DNA of 64,000 bases, taken from VAXT01 sp964591295 (GTDB lineage: Bacteria; Actinomycetota; Thermoleophilia; Gaiellales; Gaiellaceae). This document shows, piece by piece, positions 58,682 to 64,000 of the stretch. Under the pieces are notes generated by a model. It searched no databases and was not told where the DNA came from. It saw only the letters and a program-made list of their open reading frames with translations. The translations under genes were made by a program, and so were the position numbers. Each line of letters starts with the position of its first letter. Within the stretch, counting starts at the first letter, position 1. The stretch lies in assembly GCA_964591295.1 (NCBI GenBank), contig CAZQAG010000008.1, positions 1 to 64,000 on the forward strand, in the 5' to 3' direction.

Positions 58682-59281
58682 TTAACTCTGATACAGCACA
58701 GACCCAATTCGAATCATGGTCGCGCCTTCCTCTGCACCCACTTTGTAATCCTGGCTCGTGCCCATCGAAAGCTCTGTTAGCCCGTGTTCTACGGCTAATT
58801 CACGCAGTCTTCGGAAGTACGGGCGGGACTGCTCGGGATCGCCGGTCGCCGGCGGCATCGTCGAGAACCCGCGAACCTCCGGATAGAGGTCGAGGAAGGC
58901 CTGGATCTCGTCCGGCGAGATGCCCGACTTGCTCTCCTCTGCCGCAAGGTTGACCTGGAGCAGCGCCGGCACCTCGAGCCGGCGCGCCGCCGACTCGGAG
59001 TCGAGCGAGTGGACGAGCTCGCAGAGGCTGCTCACGACCTTCGCCTTCCGGCTCTGCAGGTGGCCGATGAAGTGCCAGCGGAAAGCGTCTCCGTGAGCGG
59101 CGTGCTTCTCCTCGAGGTCCTGTGCCCGGTTCTCGCCGACGACCTCGATTCCGGCCTCCGCCAGCACGCCCATGTCCGCGACGGAGACGTACTTCGTGGC
59201 AGCCACCACCATCACTTCGGGCCCGACCTCGTCCCGGATACGCGCGAGCCGCTCGCGCACCTGCTCAGCGGATAAAGCCAA
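58682..59281 (-). CDS. yggS: YggS-family pyridoxal phosphate homeostasis protein
   Basis: A protein of about 199 residues. It has the PLP lysine in MVVAATKYVSVADMGVLAEA, GENRAQDLEEKH, RWHFIGHLQSRKAK and the end ELSMGTSQDYKVGAEEGATM. YggS/PLPBP binds PLP and balances vitamin B6 and amino-acid pools. TTG 59281 overlaps the pgeF stop by 17 bp; GTG 59260 is an alternative just behind that stop. Confidence 0.93.
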   Translation of the reverse strand: MALSAEQVRERLARIRDEVGPEVMVVAATKYVSVADMGVLAEAGIEVVGENRAQDLEEKHAAHGDAFRWHFIGHLQSRKAKVVSSLCELVHSLDSESAARRLEVPALLQVNLAAEESKSGISPDEIQAFLDLYPEVRGFSTMPPATGDPEQSRPYFRRLRELAVEHGLTELSMGTSQDYKVGAEEGATMIRIGSVLYQS

Positions 59282-59978
59282 CGACGCCCTGTGTGCCGCG
59301 GGGCCTTCCCGTTCGGCGCTCGGAGAAGAAGAGATCTGGCCGGCAGGCCGTGCAGAGGTCGACGCGCTCGACGTGCGTGGCGCCGGCCGCGCGCGCAGCC
59401 TGCTCGGCCGCCGTCCACAAGTCGAGCTTCCCCCGGCTGACGATCGCTGCGCCGAACTGATCCCGAAAGCGCCCGGCCACGTCCTCTTGCACCTCGTAGC
59501 AACAGGGTCCGATCGAGGGGCCGACGATCGCCGCCAGGCGACGGCCGCCGAGCGCCTGCGCGGCCATCTGGACGACGCCGTCCGCGAGGCCGCGCCAACC
59601 GGCGTGGAGCAAGGCAAGGCCAGGCGGGTCGCCGTTCGTGCGAACGAGGGCCATCAGCACGCAGTCCGCCCCGAGCGTGACCATGGGCACCCCGGGCTCG
59701 TCTGTCCAGAGGCCGTCGCCAGGGGTGCCCCGGGAGCCCGCCTGGGCTCGGTTTACGATCGTCGAGTGCGTCTGGTAGCCGAGCGTGAGCCGCTGCTCGT
59801 CCGCGCCCATGCTCGCGCAGAGGCGCCGGCGGTTCTCGTCCACGCGCTCGACGTCGTCTCCGGTCCTCCGGCCGAGGTTTAGCGACTCGAAGGGCCCCTC
59901 GCTCACGCCACCGAGGCGCGTCGAGAACACGACTTCGTACGGCCCCGGCGCCTCCCAGCGAAACACCGGCAGGCTCAA
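59265..59978 (-). CDS. pgeF: purine nucleoside phosphorylase / peptidoglycan editing factor PgeF (YfiH, YlmD)
   Basis: A 237-residue copper/zinc-site protein of the Cu-oxidase_4 family. It has the three metal ligands in LGYQTHSTIV, GADCVLMALV and LLHAGWRGLADGVVQ, and the start FRWEAPGPYEVVFSTRLGGV. The family phosphorolyses or deaminates purine nucleosides and in E. coli prevents wrong L-Ser in peptidoglycan. TTG start at 59978, overlapping the cca stop. Confidence 0.92.
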   Translation of the reverse strand: MSLPVFRWEAPGPYEVVFSTRLGGVSEGPFESLNLGRRTGDDVERVDENRRRLCASMGADEQRLTLGYQTHSTIVNRAQAGSRGTPGDGLWTDEPGVPMVTLGADCVLMALVRTNGDPPGLALLHAGWRGLADGVVQMAAQALGGRRLAAIVGPSIGPCCYEVQEDVAGRFRDQFGAAIVSRGKLDLWTAAEQAARAAGATHVERVDLCTACRPDLFFSERRTGRPRGTQGVVGFIR

Positions 59979-61210
59979 GTGCTCTCCACCAGCTCTCGGG
60001 CAGCGGCGAGCTCCGACTCGTAGCCCTCGAGCTCCCCGTTCAGCTTGCGGCGGCGTAGCTCCGCGAGGATCTCCCCCACGCGCGGCGACTCGCCGGGGCC
60101 GAGGTCGGCCACGTCGGCGCCGGTGATCTCGAGCCGGATCCCGGCCAGGCGATCGAAGTAGTCGTGGAGCTGCGGCAGGTCGGTCAGGGCGAGTGCGAAG
60201 AGCGGCGCGTCAGGCGCGTGCGGCTCGGCGAGTGCCACGATGTCGGCCGGCGTCGGGGAATCGCCGCCGAGCTGCTCGGCGATCCTCGGCCCATCGGTGA
60301 TCGCGGCGGCAATCTGATCTGCGTCACGGCGTCGCACCTTGAGCCCGTCGAGCCAAGGGGCGATCTCGTCGCCCAGCAGCTTGCGCGCGAGCGCGGCGAG
60401 CCCGAGGCGCCACGCCGGCACGTCCAGGTCGTACCGGTCGTTCAGCTCCCGCAATCGGTCGAACAATTGAACGGCTTCGGCATCGGCGACGACGCCTGGA
60501 TGAATCTCCTTCTCCGCTTCGAGCTCGGCCAGGCGCGGGATCGCATGGCTGAGGTCGCCCTCCTCCAGCAGGGCGATCAGCTCCTCTCGCAAGCGCGCGC
60601 CGGACAGATCGCCGACGTGACCCGTGGCGATGCATGCACGCGCGAGCGCCACCGTCTCGTCGTCCATGCGGAACCCGTAGCGGTCCTCGTAGCGGATTGC
60701 GCGAAGGATCCTCGTGGGGTCGTCGATGAACGAACGGTCGTGCAGGACACGGATCCGACCGGCCTGGAGATCGCCATGACCTTGGAAGGGGTCGACGAGA
60801 AGGCCGGGCTCGTCGCCCTTGAGGGACACGGCCATCGCGTTGATCGTGAAGTCGCGGCGGTGCAGGTCCTCGTCGATCGAGCCTGGCTCGACCGTGGGGA
60901 GCGCGGCCGGTGCCTCGTAGGACTCGCTGCGAGCGGTTACGACGTCGACGCGCTCGTCCTCGCCGTAGAGCACGACCGCGGTGCCGAACTTGTCGTGGGC
61001 ACGGACGCGGCCGCCGAGCTCCTCTGCCAGCGCGCCGGCGAGCGCGATCGCGTCGCCTTCGACGACGATGTCGACGTCGAAGCTCGGCTCGCCCAGCAGG
61101 ATGTCCCGGACCGTCCCGCCGACGAGGTAGACGCCTTCGTACGGCCCACTGACGACGCCGATTGCCCCGAGAACGGGCGCGAGGCGCTGCGGGAGCTCGA
61201 GCGTGGTCAT
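59975..61210 (-). CDS. cca: CCA tRNA nucleotidyltransferase / poly(A) polymerase family
   Basis: A 411-residue class II nucleotidyltransferase. It has the head motifs GVYLVGGTVRDILLGEPSFD, VDIVVEGDAIALAGALAEEL with the DxD, HRRDFTINAMAVSLKGD and DPTRILRAIRYEDRYGFRMD. It repairs or adds CCA; the tRNA-Pro at 44876 lacks an encoded CCA and needs it. ATG 61210 (MTTLELPQ) is preferred to an upstream start. Confidence 0.92.
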   Translation of the reverse strand: MTTLELPQRLAPVLGAIGVVSGPYEGVYLVGGTVRDILLGEPSFDVDIVVEGDAIALAGALAEELGGRVRAHDKFGTAVVLYGEDERVDVVTARSESYEAPAALPTVEPGSIDEDLHRRDFTINAMAVSLKGDEPGLLVDPFQGHGDLQAGRIRVLHDRSFIDDPTRILRAIRYEDRYGFRMDDETVALARACIATGHVGDLSGARLREELIALLEEGDLSHAIPRLAELEAEKEIHPGVVADAEAVQLFDRLRELNDRYDLDVPAWRLGLAALARKLLGDEIAPWLDGLKVRRRDADQIAAAITDGPRIAEQLGGDSPTPADIVALAEPHAPDAPLFALALTDLPQLHDYFDRLAGIRLEITGADVADLGPGESPRVGEILAELRRRKLNGELEGYESELAAARELVEST

Positions 61211-61272
61211 TGCCGGGTCATTCTGCCTGGGCACCCAGCCCGGATTGACACGATCTCGGCACGGTTGCGGCC

Positions 61273-61310
61273 CAGACGTGCGCGTGTTTCCCGGTTACGA
61301 TCGCATCGGG
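61273..61310 (+). promoter_or_regulatory. promoter-shaped repeated module, copy C
   Basis: CAGACG (61273-61278), 17-bp spacer, TACGAT (61296-61301), then CGCATCGGGGAGGAGG. It lies between cca and ridA, both minus-strand, so a transcript from it would be antisense to ridA. Shares layout and flanks with 19410 and 38292. Confidence 0.5.
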
Positions 61311-61333
61311 GAGGAGGCTGGGCTACCTGGCGC

Positions 61334-61356
61334 CCGGCCAAAACGGCCGTGGCCGG
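61334..61356 (-). terminator. hairpin after ridA
   Basis: CCGGCC (61334-61339) pairs with GGCCGG (61351-61356) around an inner CGGCC/GGCCG alternative; on the minus strand the inner loop holds TTTT. It starts one base after the ridA stop. Confidence 0.45.
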
Positions 61357-61357
61357 A

Positions 61358-61747
61358 TCAGGCGAGGGCGATCGCTTCGATCTCGACGAGGGCGCCTGAG
61401 GGGAGGCTGGCGACCTCGATTGTCGAGCGCGCGGGCGGCACGTCGCCCACCCGCTCGGCGTACACCGAGTTCATTCCCTGGAAGTCGTCGAGCGAGGCCA
61501 GGAACACCGTCGTCTTCACGATCCGCTCGAGCCCGCTCCCTGCCTCGATCAGGATCGCCTCAAGGTTGTCCAGGACCTGCCGGGTCTGCTCCTCGATCTC
61601 CGACCCGACGAGCTCTGAGTGACCCGGGGTCAGGCCGAGCTGCCCCGACACGAACACGAGCCCGTTCGCCTTGATCGCCTGCGAGTACGGCGCTCCCTGA
61701 AACGGAGCAGGGGCCTTATCGGTTCGCACTGCGGTCTTCCCCTCCAT
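61358..61747 (-). CDS. ridA: RidA family enamine/imine deaminase
   Basis: A 129-residue YjgF/UK114 protein. It has APAPFQGAPYSQAIKANGLV, FVSGQLGLTP, VKTTVFLASLDDFQGMNSVY and the Arg of PPARSTIEVASLPSGALVEI, which binds the substrate carboxylate. ATG 61747 is chosen because GGAG lies 6 bp upstream. It clears 2-aminoacrylate and similar imines. It follows the HisB-like gene with a short overlap. Confidence 0.94.
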   Translation of the reverse strand: MEGKTAVRTDKAPAPFQGAPYSQAIKANGLVFVSGQLGLTPGHSELVGSEIEEQTRQVLDNLEAILIEAGSGLERIVKTTVFLASLDDFQGMNSVYAERVGDVPPARSTIEVASLPSGALVEIEAIALA

Positions 61748-61749
61748 CG

Positions 61750-62289
61750 TCACTCCTTTCTTGTCCGCGGCCGGCCGGCCTGAGCGATCGCAGCGCCAAG
61801 CGCTTTGAAGATCGCTTCGAGGACGTGCTGGGAATCGTCGCCGCCGATCAGCCGCACGTGCAGGGTCAGCCCACCGCCCTCGGCGAGCTCGTGGAGAAAA
61901 CTCGCCACCAGATCGGTGCTGAGGCCGCCGATCCTTGCCTCGGACAGGTCGACGTTGGAGACCACGAGCGGCCTGCCGGAGGCCTCGAGCACCACGTGTG
62001 CAAGCGCCTCGTCCGCCGGTGCGGCCGCCGAGCCGTGGCCGCGCGCACCCTCCCAGCTGAGCGGGATGCGCAGCGCCTCGCCGAGCGCTTTGCCGGCGGA
62101 AGCAATCTCCGCCTCGGCTCGCTCGGGGGCGACCTGGAGGTCGAGGTCGATCGAGCCGTAGCGTGCGAGCAGGCCCAGCAGGTGGTCGAGCACGGGCAGG
62201 CCGCTGCTCACGTTGCTCTCGCCCGCGCCGTCGAGCAAAACGCGGACGCGAACGTGGTCTCTCTCGGTCACTCGATCGGGGGATGCCAT
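61750..62289 (-). CDS. hisB: imidazoleglycerol-phosphate dehydratase-like protein lacking the metal-binding motif
   Basis: A 179-residue protein with the IGPD fold: VRVLLDGAGESNVSSGLPVL, DHLLGLLARYGSIDLDLQV, APADEALAHVVLEASGRPLV, and SQHVLEAIFKALGAAIAQA. Genuine HisB binds two Mn ions through HHTVED and NxHH. Here the first reads AEAEIASAGKALG (no His or Asp pair) and the second DDSQH, although His36 remains. The protein is also shorter than usual (about 195-200). It is not in a his operon. Probably a non-catalytic or repurposed paralogue. Confidence 0.8.
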   Translation of the reverse strand: MASPDRVTERDHVRVRVLLDGAGESNVSSGLPVLDHLLGLLARYGSIDLDLQVAPERAEAEIASAGKALGEALRIPLSWEGARGHGSAAAPADEALAHVVLEASGRPLVVSNVDLSEARIGGLSTDLVASFLHELAEGGGLTLHVRLIGGDDSQHVLEAIFKALGAAIAQAGRPRTRKE

Positions 62290-62306
62290 CCCTCGATCAA
62301 GGGTAC
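62290..62306. promoter_or_regulatory. operator-like site, second copy
   Basis: CCCTCGATCAAGGGTAC, a 16/17 match to the palindromic site at 28569-28585, lies between the divergent HisB-like gene and the second subtilase gene, 60 bp before the subtilase start. Confidence 0.35.
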
Positions 62307-62366
62307 CGCACCCCCGTAGCCAGGCCGACGACGGAGAAGAGCCCTTTCCTGCTTCCGCGCGGCCTC

Positions 62367-63965
62367 ATGCCCCTCTCCTCTCATCACATCCCTCGATTTC
62401 CCGCGCTGCTCGCAGCCGCGGTCGCCGTCGCGGCGCTCGTTGCACCGAGCGGGTCGACGAGCACACCGGCAACGTCGCGCGCCGTCGTCGGCTTCAAGTC
62501 GAACGCCCAGCTCGCTGCCGCCCTGAAGCGCTTCCCCGGCGCGCAGATCGTCCGTCGCGTGCCTCATATGAAGACGGTCGAAGTCGTGCTCCCGGGCAAG
62601 GCAGCCGGGCTCTCCGGTCTGCCCGGCATCTCCTTCGCACACGCGCCCCTCCAGCGCACCGCGCACGTCGAGCCTGCACTCGCTGCGATGTTCCGACCGG
62701 GCCTGCCCTACGAGTGGCAGTACGTCGTCACGCGCGAGAACGAAGTGCCCGAGGAGATCCTGCGCGCGGCGAGCGCGATCAAGATCGCCGTCGTCGACAC
62801 CGGTCTGGACGTGACCCATCCCGACATCGCCGCGAAGGCGCCCGAGACGTGGGACATCGTCCGTCGCCGCACGAACGTCGTCGACAGGGACGGCCACGGG
62901 ACCTTCGTCTCCGCACTCGCCGCAGGGGCCGTCAACAACAACGAGGGCATCGCGGGCTTCGGCGGCGACGCGAAGCTCCTGATGGTCAAGGCCGTCGGCG
63001 AAGGCGAGAGCTTCAGCGAAGTCGACACAGCCGCGGCGATCGTCTACGCGGTCGATCACGGTGCCAACATCATCAATCTCAGCATCGGTGGCGAAGGCTC
63101 GTCCCCACTCGAGATGCGCGCGATCCAGTACGCGGCAAGTCACAACGTTCTTCTGGTCGCAGCCGCCGGGAACGAGTACGAGGAGGGCAACCCGATCGAG
63201 TACCCGGCCGCGGCCTTGCAGCCACCCGGCTCGAAGGGCCAGGGCGGTTTCGGGCTCTCCGTGGCCGCGAGCACGATGGCCGGCAAGCGCGCGTCCTTCT
63301 CGAACACCGGCTCCCAGATCTCTCTCGCCGCTCCCGGCGACAACGTCTTCGGCGCGGTGGCCGCCACCTCGCCGCGCGACTACTTCCCTCGCTACGCGCT
63401 GCCCGGATCGCTCGCCGGCCTCTACGGCTGGTCGAGCGGAACGTCGTTCTCGAGCCCCGAGGTCGCCGGTGCGGCTGCTCTCGTCTGGGCGGCGAATCGG
63501 TCGTTGACCGCACAGGAAGTCGCCGGGATCCTCAAGGCGACTGCATCCGGGCGCGGCAAGTGGAACCCGAGGCTCGGCTACGGCGTGATCGACGTGGCTT
63601 CTGCAGTCGCGGCTGCGAGCGGACACCAGATCGCCGCGCGTCCCAAAGCCGCGGCGTGGCTCAGCGTCCGCCGGCTCCGCGCTCGCTACGTCAGCTCCCG
63701 GCCACCCCGCGGCCTCCGACGCGTGCGCCTCGCCGTCCACCTGCGGACGAACGCTCCGATGGTGACCCCCGACTACCGGGCGGTAATCCTCCAGGTTCGC
63801 CGCGGTGGGAGCTGGCATCGCATCGCGCGAACGACCACCCGTCTCGGCGGCGGCATCCGCTGGTCGGTCGGGCTTCGCCCAGGCCGCCACGTTCTCCGTG
63901 CCGTCTATCGCGGCCGCTCGGACCTTCGGTCGGCGATCCGCCTGAAACCCGTCCGCGTCAGCTAA
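62367..63965 (+). CDS. secreted S8 family serine peptidase (subtilase)
   Basis: A 532-residue exported subtilase. A signal peptide (FPALLAAAVAVAALVAPSGS) is followed by a propeptide (AVVGFKSNAQLAAALKRFPG). The triad is intact: Asp in KIAVVDTGLDVTHPD, His in DGHGTFVSALAAGA, Ser in SSGTSFSSPEVAGAA, with AAAGNEYEEG as the oxyanion loop. A basic C-terminal beta domain of about 110 residues ends the protein. ATG 62367 is preferred as it gives a proper signal peptide; an in-frame ATG at 62283 exists. It differs from the first subtilase by lacking the WSD array and ALWG motif. Confidence 0.91.
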   Translation: MPLSSHHIPRFPALLAAAVAVAALVAPSGSTSTPATSRAVVGFKSNAQLAAALKRFPGAQIVRRVPHMKTVEVVLPGKAAGLSGLPGISFAHAPLQRTAHVEPALAAMFRPGLPYEWQYVVTRENEVPEEILRAASAIKIAVVDTGLDVTHPDIAAKAPETWDIVRRRTNVVDRDGHGTFVSALAAGAVNNNEGIAGFGGDAKLLMVKAVGEGESFSEVDTAAAIVYAVDHGANIINLSIGGEGSSPLEMRAIQYAASHNVLLVAAAGNEYEEGNPIEYPAAALQPPGSKGQGGFGLSVAASTMAGKRASFSNTGSQISLAAPGDNVFGAVAATSPRDYFPRYALPGSLAGLYGWSSGTSFSSPEVAGAAALVWAANRSLTAQEVAGILKATASGRGKWNPRLGYGVIDVASAVAAASGHQIAARPKAAAWLSVRRLRARYVSSRPPRGLRRVRLAVHLRTNAPMVTPDYRAVILQVRRGGSWHRIARTTTRLGGGIRWSVGLRPGRHVLRAVYRGRSDLRSAIRLKPVRVS

Positions 63966-64000
63966 CCCGAGACTCTCTCGATGCGCGCGCCGACCGAGCG

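Noticed and set aside
59265..59978. Laccase / multicopper oxidase
   Set aside because: This older label for the family reflects weak side activity; the metal-site pattern fits PgeF/YfiH nucleoside enzymes.

Overview
The window is a 64 kb piece of a high-GC actinobacterial chromosome. The gene content points to the class Thermoleophilia (Gaiellales / Solirubrobacterales relatives). Supporting features are DivIVA, SepF and a YggT-family protein next to pgeF and yggS, a GarA/OdhI-like FHA protein beside an FtsR-like MerR regulator and an RsiG-like small protein, the MurT/GatD lipid II amidation pair, an LL-diaminopimelate aminotransferase, two RpoD-type sigma factors, and frequent GTG/TTG starts with ATGA/GTGA/TTGA stop-start overlaps. 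The class assignment is an inference from gene content; no rRNA gene is present.

Layout. 1-5.6 kb: the ftsK 3' end, then a BMP-type (nucleoside) ABC importer operon. 5.6-19.4 kb: one long plus-strand series of a RodZ-like protein, cinA, thpR, recA, recX, rny, a frameshifted methyltransferase, miaB, a tyrosine phosphatase, miaA, a dapF-like gene, dapL, hflX, dut and a Nudix gene. 19.5-21.7 kb: murT/gatD on the minus strand. 21.9-31.4 kb: a secreted subtilase, a large GGDEF/HD-GYP cyclic-di-GMP enzyme, an HNH-repeat protein, a class II amidotransferase, two convergent RpoD-family sigma genes and a 430 bp gene-free stretch with two DnaA-box-like sites. 31.6-38.2 kb: a minus-strand run with apt, ftsR, the FHA gene, the RsiG-like gene, a sugar-nucleotidyltransferase/phosphomutase fusion and a CDP-alcohol phosphatidyltransferase. 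38.4-41.6 kb: hutF, arginase and small or membrane proteins. 41.9-44.9 kb: an accessory patch with an FG-GAP/poly-proline/PASTA surface protein, an integrase remnant, a frameshifted unknown gene and tRNA-Pro(GGG). 45-55.2 kb: the translation / cell-envelope block rpsB-tsf-pyrH-frr-uppS-cdsA-dxr-rseP-ispG-proS on the minus strand. 55.3-62.3 kb: rluD, lspA, a DksA-like gene, divIVA, yggT, sepF, yggS, pgeF, cca, ridA and a HisB-like gene. A second subtilase closes the window.

Most genes are housekeeping genes. The unusual signal lies between and inside them. At least four families of short conserved elements recur: (i) a 27-bp palindrome with arms GACTTWGCAACAG / CTGTTGCWAAGTC, three copies, one inside the rpsB reading frame; (ii) a GC-rich hairpin with a shared core, two copies, each just past the stop of a minus-strand gene; (iii) a promoter-shaped module CAGACR-N17-TACGAT with conserved flanks, three copies; (iv) a five-fold 25-bp array of GGGTCAGACC palindromes in the dxr-cdsA gap. 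Three enzyme-like genes lack family-defining catalytic residues: DapF without both cysteines, HisB without the metal-binding HHxxED, and a phosphomutase domain without its phosphoserine motif. Two genes (a methyltransferase and the unknown gene beside tRNA-Pro) are each broken by a single-base frameshift, either real or a sequence error.
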